Shown piece after piece: positions 24,411 to 35,381 of a stretch of 54,921 nucleotides of DNA. The stretch comes from Nitrospirales bacterium. Its GTDB lineage: Bacteria > Nitrospirota > Nitrospiria > Nitrospirales > UBA8639. The stretch covers positions 1 through 54,921 of the forward strand of contig JAJDBR010000253.1 in assembly GCA_029261275.1 (NCBI GenBank), read 5' to 3'. The position numbers and the translations under genes were made by a program. The notes beneath the pieces were generated by a model that was given only the letters and a program-made list of their open reading frames with translations, made no database searches and was not told where the DNA came from. Positions within the stretch are counted from its first letter, which is position 1; the number at the start of each line of letters is the position of its first letter.

Positions 24411-24947
24411 ATGAAAAATCTACGCTATTTAGCATTGTCGCTTGTCTTATTTATACCAACGTCAGCTCTAGCTGACGATGGAACTATTGCCAGCGCGGAA
24501 AGTGCTGGTCCGGCATCAATTTCCAAGCATGCCACCATTAAGGATTGGAATATGAAGGTTGTGCGAAAAGGGACCAATGATTGGACCTGCCTCCCAGATA
24601 ATCCAAAGACGTCAGGGACCGATCCTTGGTGTGTAAATGATCCCTGGCTCAACCTTCTGGACGCCATGATGAACAAAAAGAAGCCCACTTACACGAAAAT
24701 GGGCATCGCCTATATGCTCCAAGGGGACACCCCCGTCAGTAATACAGACCCGTATGCCACCGAACCCAAACCAGGTGATGATTGGGTCGACGGCCTGAAG
24801 GCCCACATGATGTTCCTCCTCCCCGATCAAGCACAATTGAAGAGCTTCCCAAGCGATTCACAAACCGGAGGCCCATGGGTCATGTGGGGAGATACCCCCT
24901 ATGCCCATTTAATGATGCCTATTGACAGTTACCCTGCGGCACAATAA
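24411..24947 (+). CDS. Exported protein of unknown function
   Basis: 178 residues with a signal peptide (LALSLVLFIPTSALA) and AGGAGAATAGG directly before ATG 24411. The mature part is rich in Trp, Asp and Pro, with IKDWNMKVVRKGTNDWTC, GIAYMLQGD and a GGPWVMWGDTPYAHLMMPI end. It follows the exported hydrolase by 80 bases on the same strand, so co-transcription is likely. I recall similar conserved exported hypothetical proteins but can name no function. Confidence 0.75.
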   Translation: MKNLRYLALSLVLFIPTSALADDGTIASAESAGPASISKHATIKDWNMKVVRKGTNDWTCLPDNPKTSGTDPWCVNDPWLNLLDAMMNKKKPTYTKMGIAYMLQGDTPVSNTDPYATEPKPGDDWVDGLKAHMMFLLPDQAQLKSFPSDSQTGGPWVMWGDTPYAHLMMPIDSYPAAQ

Positions 24948-25047
24948 AAGTATCCTATCTACTGGTGGATTGTCGCACGTTTTAGATGTGGCCCCAAAAA
25001 ATTCTAGGCAAGACCCGTATTTACTTACTGTTTAAATAGGAGAGAAA

Positions 25048-25728
25048 ATGAAAAAAATTTCATCTAGAGTCAAACAATCCTACGCAAGACCGACTGCCGT
25101 TATCGTTTTTGCATTCACCATCTTAGCACTGGCGCTTTCAGCACACGCCGATATTGCCGTAAAGTTTTTCGGAGAACTTGAAAAAGATCAACTCAGCCCA
25201 CAATTTAATGCAGTGGTAGATAACTTCTTCGACAACGATTCAAGGGTTCGTGATGATTTCTTCTGTTACCAGGGGGATCTGTTGGACCTACAGAACGGAC
25301 GGAAAGTTGGCATCGGTGTCGATTGCCTCAGTATCGCACAAATAGAAGATACCACTACAGGTATTGCGGTTCCGGATCCGCCGAATTTGGGCCTACTCAG
25401 TAACACCGTCAATGCTAGTGCGGCTGTTGACGCGGTGACGTTCTTTTTCCTCCCAGGTGGGTACATCGTCAGTGACGGTCTTACGACCGTTCGCCCCTTC
25501 TTTGCGGACATAGGTAATGGTGACGGCACTGCTGACGAGGGAAGCGTGACCCATATAACAGGTTCGGTTCCAGGCCAAACGCCAAATATTGTTGCTGCCA
25601 CTGGGAGATTTTCTAGGTTGACTAATACCGGAAACGTCCGTCTCTCTGGCGCGGTCAATCTTGGTAATGCGCCTGATGTGGTGTTCTTGAGCTGCCTATT
25701 TGTCATTAATTTTGATTCATTACCGTAG
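25048..25728 (+). CDS. Exported protein, possible allene-oxide-cyclase-like/dirigent-like barrel
   Basis: 226 residues; N-terminal signal (VIVFAFTILALALSAHA) and AGGAGAGAAA just before ATG 25048. The C-terminal part (THITGSVPG, IVAATGRFSRLTNTGNVRLS, LSCLFVINF) has the alternating beta pattern of small lipocalin-like barrels such as allene oxide cyclase and dirigent proteins; this is inference from pattern only. It is the last plus-strand gene of the exported cluster that begins with the isochorismatase-fold hydrolase. Confidence 0.6.
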   Translation: MKKISSRVKQSYARPTAVIVFAFTILALALSAHADIAVKFFGELEKDQLSPQFNAVVDNFFDNDSRVRDDFFCYQGDLLDLQNGRKVGIGVDCLSIAQIEDTTTGIAVPDPPNLGLLSNTVNASAAVDAVTFFFLPGGYIVSDGLTTVRPFFADIGNGDGTADEGSVTHITGSVPGQTPNIVAATGRFSRLTNTGNVRLSGAVNLGNAPDVVFLSCLFVINFDSLP

Positions 25729-25914
25729 AAGATAGTAGCCAAAATTCATGAAAGGAATCCATCATCGAAGTGCCCAAAACGCTTACCCATACCACGTGAA
25801 GGGTGCGGCTATCAGGATTTGTTGATTTAACCAATCATACCAATTCCTTAGGAGATTCAATTTTCTTTGACTGGCTTTTTGTGAATGATTTGGATTAAAT
25901 TGGCTTGAGAAAGA

Positions 25915-25951
25915 CATGTGGGATTGGGGAATATTTCTCCAATCCCACATG
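25915..25951. terminator. Strong hairpin downstream of the exported-protein genes
   Basis: CATGTGGGATTGG (25915-25927) pairs perfectly with 25939-25951, a 13-base stem with an 11-base loop. The following plus-strand bases (CTGCTTTTGC) hold only a short T-run. It sits about 190 bases after the plus-strand gene and about 130 bases past the end of the converging methyltransferase gene, so it may end transcription from both sides. The rest of the 350-base gap shows nothing else. Confidence 0.55.
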
Positions 25952-26079
25952 CTGCTTTTGCAGAAGTAAAGAGACTGCCCGAAATTTTTGGTTAGTGAAC
26001 TTTCCCCACAATTCCTGACTCAGTCCATTTAATAATGAACCGCTTTGCCAGGTGAGCAAGGGTTCCGTCAAATAGTCGC

Positions 26080-26802
26080 TTAACTTCTGGCAGTTAATTC
26101 GTACAAATACACCATCTTATCTTGGCTCTTTTCTTTTCGGGGAGGCCAGGTGAGAGGGATTTGTTCAATGGACAGATTAAACTTCTCTTGGAATGCGAGT
26201 TCAATCGTATCCAGCCCCAATCTATTTGGATCACAAAAGATGCCTTTTCCACCTGGAGAAAGCACTTGCTCAAGGACGTGAGCAATATCCGCTAAAATTG
26301 CCACGTCATAAAAAACTTCACAACCTAAGACCATATCATAGCGTTCTTCGGATGGAATTTTTTCTGACCAATCCAATGTGCACGTATCAAATTTCTTAAT
26401 GTGATTCAGTCGGCATGTCTCCTTGACCGCTTCCAAAGTCACTGGAACCATATCTGAGAACGTTGTGTACGCCCCAAGCTGAGCCGCGACTACTCCAGGC
26501 ACTCCTGTCCCGCATCCAATTTCCAAAACCTTTTCCCCTGTCAGTCTTTTCGGGAAAAATTGATGAATGAGATATTCCGACAAAGCCACTGAAGAAGGCC
26601 AAATCCGATCCCAATATCCCCAGCCAAGAGATTCGTTATCCCTTTTATCTAAAGGGGTTTCAACAGAAATGTCTCGTTTAGACTTACAGACGATAGAAAC
26701 ATCACCGATCCTGGGAAATGTCACAACTTTCACATGACTCACGCAAAGACCCCCTCTCACTGCAACAATTTGGGTTCCGTATTTAAAACTCTCTAGACTC
26801 AT
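26080..26802 (-). CDS. Class I SAM methyltransferase (METTL21/Methyltransf_16-like)
   Basis: 240 residues from ATG 26802; a TTG at 26844 would add 14 residues and neither has a good ribosome binding site. SAM-binding motif I is VLEIGCGTGVPGVV, preceded by GYWDRIWPSSVALSEYLI, and later DMVLGCEVFYD and GGKGIFCDPNRLG. The tryptophan-containing block before motif I is typical of the METTL21/EEF1AKMT lysine methyltransferase group (family knowledge), so a protein lysine substrate is possible (inference). It converges on the plus-strand exported genes and is divergent from the DUF547 gene. Confidence 0.8.
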   Translation of the reverse strand: MSLESFKYGTQIVAVRGGLCVSHVKVVTFPRIGDVSIVCKSKRDISVETPLDKRDNESLGWGYWDRIWPSSVALSEYLIHQFFPKRLTGEKVLEIGCGTGVPGVVAAQLGAYTTFSDMVPVTLEAVKETCRLNHIKKFDTCTLDWSEKIPSEERYDMVLGCEVFYDVAILADIAHVLEQVLSPGGKGIFCDPNRLGLDTIELAFQEKFNLSIEQIPLTWPPRKEKSQDKMVYLYELTARS

Positions 26803-26936
26803 TTTACAAGAATGGCTTGCACGATGAGCAACAAAGAATTTCAAGAAACTTGTAATGTTTGAGTGGAATGAAAAGACTCATATCCCATGAATGGGCCTTT
26901 TGGGGGAAACCTCTTTACGAGTAACAGGAGAAAATT

Positions 26937-27710
26937 ATGATGAAATTCTTATTGGGAAAAATATTGGTGGTGTTAGGCGTGATGGTTGCTCTTTCAGCAC
27001 CCTCGGCATTTGCGTTTGATTTTTCCTCATGGGACGGTCTACTAAAGAAATACGTGGCCCCCAAAACCATCAATGGGGTCAAGCTTCAGGCGGTCGATTA
27101 CAAGAAACTCGGTAATGATCAGGCGTATTCGAAGCTGATCAAAAATTTGGAAAAGGCCTCCCTGTCTGGTTTAAACACTCGCGAGGAGAAGCTGACTTTT
27201 TGGATAAATGTCTACAATATTATGGCGGCGAAGATGGTTCTGGATCATTATCCCGTAGACAGCATTAAAGACGCGGGCAGCCTCTTCACGGCCGTTTGGA
27301 AAAAAGAGGTCGGAATAGTGGCTGGAAAACCACGAACCTTGAATGAAATTGAACATGAGATTCTTCGAAAAATGGGGGAGCCACGAATTCATGTGGCGAT
27401 TGTCTGTGCCTCCGTGAGTTGTCCTGATCTTCGCGGGGAGGCTTATACGGTCGAAACACTCGAAAGGCAGCTCAATGATCAAATGAAACTCTTTCTCGCC
27501 AATTCCAAAAAAGGTTTACGTGTAGATACGAAAAAAGGCCGCGTCTATATGTCTTCCATATTCAAATGGTTCAAGGAAGACTTTGAGTCGAAAGGTGGGG
27601 TACGGAAATATCTTGCTCCCTTTGCACCCGAATCGGGGAAGGCGGCCTTAAAGAACAATAAGCTTAGCATCTATTACTTGGACTATGACTGGGAACTCAA
27701 CGAAGGGTAG
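26937..27710 (+). CDS. Exported DUF547-domain protein
   Basis: 257 residues with a signal peptide (VLGVMVALSAPSAFAF) and AGGAGAAAATT before ATG 26937. The DUF547 core is visible: REEKLTFWINVYNIMAAKMV, RIHVAIVCASVSCPDLR and VYMSSIFKWFKEDFE. DUF547 proteins are widespread periplasmic or secreted proteins with a conserved Cys and Trp-Asn pattern; their activity is not established to my knowledge. Length is normal for the family. Confidence 0.88.
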   Translation: MMKFLLGKILVVLGVMVALSAPSAFAFDFSSWDGLLKKYVAPKTINGVKLQAVDYKKLGNDQAYSKLIKNLEKASLSGLNTREEKLTFWINVYNIMAAKMVLDHYPVDSIKDAGSLFTAVWKKEVGIVAGKPRTLNEIEHEILRKMGEPRIHVAIVCASVSCPDLRGEAYTVETLERQLNDQMKLFLANSKKGLRVDTKKGRVYMSSIFKWFKEDFESKGGVRKYLAPFAPESGKAALKNNKLSIYYLDYDWELNEG

Positions 27711-27729
27711 GGTCTATGTAAATAAGATA

Positions 27730-28149
27730 TTAGAATTCATCATCTGGATCACGAATTAGCGTGCAAACTACGCGACGCTCAGCCCGAGGGCCATCGAATT
27801 CGCAGATAAAGATATTCTGCCATTGAGACAATCCTAATTGGCCGTCAATAATCGGAATGGATTCAGATGGCCCGACAAGACCCGCCTTCAAATGCGCATC
27901 TCCATTGCCATCCTGAGCATCATGCAACCATACACCAGGAGGAATGAGCTTGCGGAGCAGATTGACTACATCTAGTGGAACACTATCATCCCAATTTTCT
28001 TGAACCATCAGAGCAGCAGTCGCTCCCTGTGCATAGACATGCATCACACCATTCTGAATGGAACTACGGGTAAGAACCGCACGTATGGCTTCCGTGAGAT
28101 CGATTAACTCTTCTCTCTGCGTGCTCTTTATCAGGAGGGTTTCGCGCAT
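27730..28149 (-). CDS. yjbQ: YjbQ/UPF0047 family protein
   Basis: 139 residues starting at ATG 28149 (a TTG lies one codon upstream). The family pattern is present: NGVMHVYAQGATAALMVQEN, then WLHDAQDGNGDAHLKAGLVG and GPRAERRVVCTLI. UPF0047 proteins form small trimers with a His/Glu metal-like site and are annotated as secondary thiamine-phosphate synthase; the physiological role is uncertain. Converges with the DUF547 gene. Confidence 0.9.
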   Translation of the reverse strand: MRETLLIKSTQREELIDLTEAIRAVLTRSSIQNGVMHVYAQGATAALMVQENWDDSVPLDVVNLLRKLIPPGVWLHDAQDGNGDAHLKAGLVGPSESIPIIDGQLGLSQWQNIFICEFDGPRAERRVVCTLIRDPDDEF

Positions 28150-28187
28150 CAAGCAAGCCTGACCAGGTATTTGCCGACCATCCTTCT

Positions 28188-28535
28188 TTACCGTACCACC
28201 ACATTAATCGAATCCGAGACCGTCACCATATCATGGTCATGGGTAGCAACTTTTACCGTGACCGTATGTGGGCCGAATGACACATCATTAAATCTGCCAG
28301 TAAACCCCTTCTGGTACTTCCCATCCATAAACACATGCACATGATCCGCCAGCAATCCCTTCCTAAAGGAATACACTAAGTCGAACGAATTCCCGACAGT
28401 TGCTCCATTTTGCGGAGACGTAATCGTAATTGCCGATCCATCATGCACATCCAGTTGCTCCCCAGCCCATGCTTGATAGGAAAATACGAAGCTTAAACAC
28501 AATACCACGAAAATCTGTCTTCTAAACTGACCCAT
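28188..28535 (-). CDS. Small exported protein, Ig-like/DUF6130-like
   Basis: 115 residues with a signal peptide (VLCLSFVFSYQAWA) and a strong AAAGGAGGAATTT before ATG 28535. The mature part is a single beta domain: ITITSPQNGATVGNSFDLVY, ADHVHVFMDGKYQKGF, GPHTVTVKVATHDH. The His-rich loops (DHVHV, HDHD) could bind metal (inference). It is 39 bases upstream of yjbQ on the same strand. Confidence 0.7.
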   Translation of the reverse strand: MGQFRRQIFVVLCLSFVFSYQAWAGEQLDVHDGSAITITSPQNGATVGNSFDLVYSFRKGLLADHVHVFMDGKYQKGFTGRFNDVSFGPHTVTVKVATHDHDMVTVSDSINVVVR

Positions 28536-28641
28536 AAATTCCTCCTTTTCTATTTCACTAGGTGTTCAAAGATTTTCAGCCTGTTATTATTCTAACGTCT
28601 ACAAACATTTCCTGTGAAGAAGTTTTATCCTTGAGGACACC

Positions 28642-29016
28642 ATGAATCATTTCCTACGATGCTTTGCTCTAATGATGTCACTTACCTTTCTCTGGCCGTG
28701 GAAGGCCCTAGCCTACCAAGAAGAAGTTGATTGGATTTGGAATGATGTGAAATCCACCGCAAGACGGGGACCAGTGTGTATGAAATATATTGTGAAGGCC
28801 TACCCCATCAAAATTCTTCGAGGGAATGTGTCAGGTCATACTTGCCTGAACAATGCCATTGAATCATATCGAAAAGGCGATCAAGAAGAGGCCTTGGGAT
28901 GGATTCTCGCGGGCCAATGTCATGATCGACTCGCACGAGAAACGATCGTGAAACACGCCCCACAGGTCCTGGAATATATTTTACGGCAGTATGGGAATGA
29001 GATTCCGGTAAAGTAA
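28642..29016 (+). CDS. Small exported protein of unknown function
   Basis: 124 residues, signal peptide (ALMMSLTFLWPWKALA), start ATG 28642 after GAGGACACC. The mature part is helical with three Cys (GPVCMKYIV, SGHTCLNNAI, AGQCHDRLA). It is divergent from the DUF6130-like gene across about 100 bases. No family recognised. Confidence 0.65.
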   Translation: MNHFLRCFALMMSLTFLWPWKALAYQEEVDWIWNDVKSTARRGPVCMKYIVKAYPIKILRGNVSGHTCLNNAIESYRKGDQEEALGWILAGQCHDRLARETIVKHAPQVLEYILRQYGNEIPVK

Positions 29017-29123
29017 TATGGAAGCCCAAAATCGCATGCGGATCTTGTATTTGGACAGAAGCGAAGAACGTTGGCAATAGTATTTCCAGAAATCCCAAGA
29101 GCCCTTACCCTACAAACGAACTA

Positions 29124-29149
29124 GGCCGGGTTCCCATAAGAACCCGGCC
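29124..29149. terminator. Hairpin between convergent genes (bidirectional terminator)
   Basis: GGCCGGGTTC (29124-29133) pairs perfectly with GAACCCGGCC (29140-29149), with a 6-base loop. It lies about 40 bases past the end of icd (minus strand) and about 110 past the end of the small exported gene (plus strand). T-runs are modest on both sides. Confidence 0.65.
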
Positions 29150-29190
29150 CAGCATTCAGACTTCACCTTTTCTGTTCGTCGCCTTCCCTC

Positions 29191-31464
<2,274 letters not shown>

Positions 31465-31508
31465 CTATTTCAGGTATTTGTGGAAACTGTGGAATTTCAA
31501 AGCTTGTG

Positions 31509-31537
31509 ATTCTAATAAGATTTGGGAAAGTCGACAA
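31509..31537 (-). promoter_or_regulatory. Candidate sigma70 promoter of icd
   Basis: Minus-strand TTGTCG (31537-31532) and TAGAAT (31514-31509) with a 17-base spacer, matching consensus at four and five of six positions. It would give a leader of roughly 75 bases before icd. The remainder of the 320-base gap (31429-31749) shows no gene or repeat. Confidence 0.4.
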
Positions 31538-31749
31538 TCAACCGAAAGGCCCAGGAAAAAGGGAGAGACTAAAGACCCAGATAAAGAGCATTTTTGGGAA
31601 ATAATTTCGACAATCTAGGGAAGCCCTTCAAAACTCATTAAAATTCAATGGCTTGCAGAATCCCTCTAATTGCTACGAACTATCAAGAAAGCATTGATCA
31701 AAAAATGGCTAATAAGGGGTCTCTGGAGAATTTGGGGGAGGGAGGGGAA

Positions 31750-33060
31750 TTAGAGCAATTGGCGCCAGGTGAGGACCTGGACCGGAAGGGTGCGAAGGCT
31801 TGCTTCGATAGGACAGGTATCAAGCGTGATAGAAACGTCGTCATGGAGCACGTGGACTCTATTGGCATAGAGCGCACCTTTCAGAATTGATGATCCCAGC
31901 CCTCCAGCAAATGTGACTGTACCCGAGACCACAACCACCCCTTGCCATTGAAAGGGTGCTGCAATTTGGACGTTACCTTTGACCAGGAGGATGCCATAAC
32001 CCGTGACTTGAGAAACTACCAGATCCCCGCTTGAGGGTTCGGCATAGTGAACGGCAGGTGAGGTGGTCGATCCCAATGTCAGGCTAATTAAATTGTTAAG
32101 TACAGGTGTGGCACTTTTCTTTAGGTCGTTGATCTGTTGGACCAAATTCAAACTCACAGGACTTATTTGAGGAGTGGCTGGATTACCAGTTAGCCCAGTT
32201 GTCCCTACTAGCGACGCCGATGTTGCGAGTGAGATCGGCGTAAGGCCAGCAGGGAACATCCCACAGGCGTCCATACCTTGAATCGTAACCATGCTGCCTG
32301 AAAGCAGGACTTCCTTGCCTGCGTACAATGGAGCCCACACTGGAGGACCGGCAGGATGCATCACATTCACCTCAAGAATCGAATCAGCCCCTTCGACCTG
32401 CCCATGGCTCGTGATCATTTCAACCGGTGGATACATGCTCTGAAGATTGGTCGTAAATTGTTCCGGTTTTACAGAAGTGGACAATGGATACCCAAACCGA
32501 ATGAGATGCCCTCGATTCCTGGTGGAATGCAATGTGGTACCACCATCACCGTCCACATAGTGCGGTGTGGCCTGTCGATGTCCAGCCTGTTCGGCGTCAT
32601 ACTCCGTCTTGTGGTGTACCTTGGTCCAATAGGTCAAGTCAGTTTGCACACTATTTGGCAGAGCAAGTTTATTCGTCGCCTTTCCTGAGAGCGGAACGTA
32701 GTTGGTAAGTATGGCATTGTAGGTTTGATCGTCGGCTGGCTTCCACTCAGCATGAGAGAAAACATAGGCTGACCAATGTGATTGATGAGGTGAAGCAACA
32801 TCCCCGAGAAAGACGGGATTGGACGCTGGCGATCCATTTAATCGTCGTTGAGTTTCAACTAGCCCCGCCTCTGCGGCATAAAAGGTCTGGATGGCTCTTC
32901 GGTAGTTTCCGCTGATCTGCAACTCGGTCGAGGTCGCAAATAGAATCGTCGCTCCCATGATGCCAGACACGGCTACCAGCAATAGCGCAGCAATGAGCGC
33001 ACTGCCTTTTCTATTACCCTCCAAGACTTTTCGCCTTACCCATCGTTCCCTCGTATTCAT
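31750..33060 (-). CDS. PilX-like type IV pilus assembly protein
   Basis: 436 residues. A short basic leader is followed by GSALIAALLLVAVSGIMGAT, the hydrophobic N-helix of PilX-type minor pilins, then TELQISGNYRRAIQTFYAAEAGLVE, a signature typical of PilX N-terminal domains. The large C-terminal part is beta-rich and specific. It is the last gene of the minor-pilin group, 2 bases after the PilW-like gene. Likely helps prime pilus assembly or display an adhesive tip (inference). Confidence 0.82.
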   Translation of the reverse strand: MNTRERWVRRKVLEGNRKGSALIAALLLVAVSGIMGATILFATSTELQISGNYRRAIQTFYAAEAGLVETQRRLNGSPASNPVFLGDVASPHQSHWSAYVFSHAEWKPADDQTYNAILTNYVPLSGKATNKLALPNSVQTDLTYWTKVHHKTEYDAEQAGHRQATPHYVDGDGGTTLHSTRNRGHLIRFGYPLSTSVKPEQFTTNLQSMYPPVEMITSHGQVEGADSILEVNVMHPAGPPVWAPLYAGKEVLLSGSMVTIQGMDACGMFPAGLTPISLATSASLVGTTGLTGNPATPQISPVSLNLVQQINDLKKSATPVLNNLISLTLGSTTSPAVHYAEPSSGDLVVSQVTGYGILLVKGNVQIAAPFQWQGVVVVSGTVTFAGGLGSSILKGALYANRVHVLHDDVSITLDTCPIEASLRTLPVQVLTWRQLL

Positions 33061-33062
33061 GT

Positions 33063-33668
33063 TTAGAGATTCCTTGGGGTCAGGCGAGACTGTAGGGTCA
33101 CAGTTCGATATCCTCCGTTCGGCACGTATTTGAGATCGGGATCTTCTGTACGCGCGGTCACGGTGATCTTCACTTGTCGAATACTGGCAGAGTCGATGGT
33201 GAGATTTCCGCCTTGATCGAAATACTCTACGAGGAATGATTCGATGTTTTCTCCAAAGGGTTGATGGCCGCCTCCAGTATTCCGTCTCAATGTATGGGTC
33301 TTGGGATCAAACATAAAGGTGATGGACTCGTTGGGATCGGCAATCAGGCCATTGCCATTCAAATCCGCCTTGATTTTTAAACGACTAGGATCATAAGTAA
33401 TCCCTAGAAAATCGTTGCTCAGATCCACATCCTTGGTGACTCCTCGGGGATCGTAACCTGCCATCAATAGTTCACGACTGATGACATCCATGACCACCCG
33501 TGCTTGTTGCTGCATCTCCAACCGATCTTCTCGCACGTACTGTGTCCTGAGTTCACTGACATACAGAGAATAGACGGCACTCACCGTCACCAGACTCAAG
33601 CCAAGCGCCACTACCATTTCGATGAGGGTAAAGCCTTCTTGTGATGAGGTTCGCCAAAATGACATCAT
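33063..33668 (-). CDS. PilW-like minor pilin
   Basis: 201 residues with a class III prepilin signature: leader to Gly12, then FTLIEMVVALGLSLVTVSAV with Glu at +5. EMQQQARVVMDVISRELLMAGYDP is characteristic of PilW proteins. The prepilin peptidase encoded upstream would cut before Phe13. It lies 7 bases after the PilV-like gene and 2 before the PilX-like gene, so the four are surely one transcript. Confidence 0.85.
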   Translation of the reverse strand: MMSFWRTSSQEGFTLIEMVVALGLSLVTVSAVYSLYVSELRTQYVREDRLEMQQQARVVMDVISRELLMAGYDPRGVTKDVDLSNDFLGITYDPSRLKIKADLNGNGLIADPNESITFMFDPKTHTLRRNTGGGHQPFGENIESFLVEYFDQGGNLTIDSASIRQVKITVTARTEDPDLKYVPNGGYRTVTLQSRLTPRNL

Positions 33669-33675
33669 TAAATTG

Positions 33676-34095
33676 CTATTCCGGAGTCAGATAAGTTTTC
33701 AGAGAGGTAGCATGTTCACCATTATCCCATTGCACTTTGACAGTAACCGTGTGTAAACCCGCCATTGGAACATGAGGAATAATCGTGAGGATGCGTTGAT
33801 GCTGAAGTGCTCCAGCCATGGAGCCATAAGACTCAGTGGTACTCAAGGGACTTGCTAAACCAATTGGCACACCTTCTCGTTTGACGTCTTCCATTTTTTC
33901 CTGCGCCAACGTGACCGCTCGTGTCATTTTTTCACTGGCACTCATACCGGTATGTGCGACAACAGAAAATCCCGCAAATCCCAACAAGGCTAAAAAGACC
34001 ACAGCCATGGCAATGACGACTTCCAGCAAAGACAATCCCTCCTGCTTCTTAACGCCTTGAGAAAATGCTGAAAATCGTTTCGCATTTACAGGCAT
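33676..34095 (-). CDS. PilV-like minor pilin
   Basis: 139 residues; prepilin cleavage site after Gly20 followed by LSLLEVVIAMAVVFLALLGF (Glu at +5). RAVTLAQEKMEDVKREG is typical of PilV/GspI-type minor pilins. The ATG directly abuts the stop of the FimT/GspH-like gene (TAAATG), which points to translational coupling. Confidence 0.82.
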   Translation of the reverse strand: MPVNAKRFSAFSQGVKKQEGLSLLEVVIAMAVVFLALLGFAGFSVVAHTGMSASEKMTRAVTLAQEKMEDVKREGVPIGLASPLSTTESYGSMAGALQHQRILTIIPHVPMAGLHTVTVKVQWDNGEHATSLKTYLTPE

Positions 34096-34560
34096 TTAAG
34101 ATTTCACCTTTACTCGACCCGTAATACCGAGGGTAATTTTTTTTGAGCCAGCCGTATTGGTCAGGGTGATGGAGGCCAGGTGGGAGGCCGTGCCTCGTGG
34201 TAAAAACGAGGGATTGTTTGAGGCGGTCAGCGTGACATCTTGATAGTCGGCCTGAATATCACGGGTTTCTTGGGATTCACCAATATCAATTTTCCCATTG
34301 TTGTTCTTATCGTCAAGAATGACATAATGCCGATTGTCTTGAAAAAAGACCCTTTGGCGATTTCGTTCGACTACAGCCCTCATTTTTGCTGCGACCAGGT
34401 CGGACACTACCTGTCGCACAGCGCCATTTAATCGCCAATGAGGCAACTGTGTTGATAGCCACATATTCGTGAGCATCAAGGTGATACTCATAATGCCAAG
34501 GACGATCATCAGTTCCATAAGGGTAAAACCCTTTGATGCAGGTTGAGCTCTGTCTACCAT
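34096..34560 (-). CDS. FimT/GspH-like pseudopilin
   Basis: 154 residues; prepilin signature after Gly11, FTLMELMIVLGIMSITLMLT. LVAAKMRAVVERNRQRVFF matches the GspH/FimT pattern in which early arginines follow the helix. Its C-terminal beta domain ends TLGITGRVKVKS. It is the first of four minor-pilin genes and follows the prepilin peptidase by 47 bases. Confidence 0.83.
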   Translation of the reverse strand: MVDRAQPASKGFTLMELMIVLGIMSITLMLTNMWLSTQLPHWRLNGAVRQVVSDLVAAKMRAVVERNRQRVFFQDNRHYVILDDKNNNGKIDIGESQETRDIQADYQDVTLTASNNPSFLPRGTASHLASITLTNTAGSKKITLGITGRVKVKS

Positions 34561-34607
34561 CTGCTTGTCCCTGACCTCCCGTTACAAAATTTTCAGCCTG
34601 TACCAAT

Positions 34608-35381
34608 TCAGATCAACCCGCGAAAATACCAATGCCATAGATCTGTACCCCAGATCATGGCAATGAGCGCTCCAAGCGCCAAATATGGGCCAAAAGGAAT
34701 ATATTGGCCTTTTTTCATAATCTTCAGAGCTAAAAGTCCAATTCCAATCGCCGCACCAAATACCGACGCCACCATTAAAGTAATGAGAGCCTGCTGCCAG
34801 CCTAAGAATGCACCTACCAAAGCCAAAAATTTAATATCGCCTCCGCCCATACCTTCTTTGCCAAACACATAGGGACTTATCCAGGCTAGCACCAACAAGA
34901 TCCCTCCCCCAACAACTATACCTAGAAGCGAGTTCAGCCACCCAATGGGCAAAAGGAAGGAACCACAAAGAAACCCAACCACGATCCCTGGTAGGGTAAT
35001 CACATCCGGGATGATTTTGTGATCCCAATCGATCCACGTCACCACCCAAAACACCGAGAACAATCCGGCATATATGACGGTGGCCCAGGTGAACCCAAAT
35101 CGCCAGACCACCAAGAGATATCCCAGGCCGTTGATCAACTCAATGACGGGATATCGAAGACCAATCGCTCCTTGGCAGGCCCGACAATGACCCCGTAGCC
35201 AGAAAAAGCTCAACAGCGGAACATTGTCGTACCAGCTGATTGACTTCCCGCAATCTGGACAGGCAGACCGGGGAGCCACGATTGACCGTCCAATCGGAAC
35301 TCGATGAACACAGACAGTTAAGAAGCTGCCCATGATGATTCCCAGAATAAAGACGCTTGGCCAAACAATCCAGTGAGCCAT
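34608..35381 (-). CDS. pilD: Type IV prepilin peptidase/N-methyltransferase (A24)
   Basis: 257 residues, multi-spanning membrane protein that cleaves prepilin leaders and methylates the new N-terminus. The N-terminal cytoplasmic loop keeps both Cys pairs (CPDCGKSISWYDNVPLLSFF and CRAC), and the two catalytic aspartates are in WIDWDHKIIPDVITLPG and GMGGGDIKFLALVG. It heads the minor-pilin operon, whose products are its predicted substrates. Confidence 0.95.
   Translation of the reverse strand: MAHWIVWPSVFILGIIMGSFLTVCVHRVPIGRSIVAPRSACPDCGKSISWYDNVPLLSFFWLRGHCRACQGAIGLRYPVIELINGLGYLLVVWRFGFTWATVIYAGLFSVFWVVTWIDWDHKIIPDVITLPGIVVGFLCGSFLLPIGWLNSLLGIVVGGGILLVLAWISPYVFGKEGMGGGDIKFLALVGAFLGWQQALITLMVASVFGAAIGIGLLALKIMKKGQYIPFGPYLALGALIAMIWGTDLWHWYFRGLI

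Noticed and set aside
31648-31890. Plus-strand frame of 80 codons opposite the end of the PilX-like gene
   Set aside because: Mostly antisense to a clear coding region, with no ribosome binding site and no family likeness.
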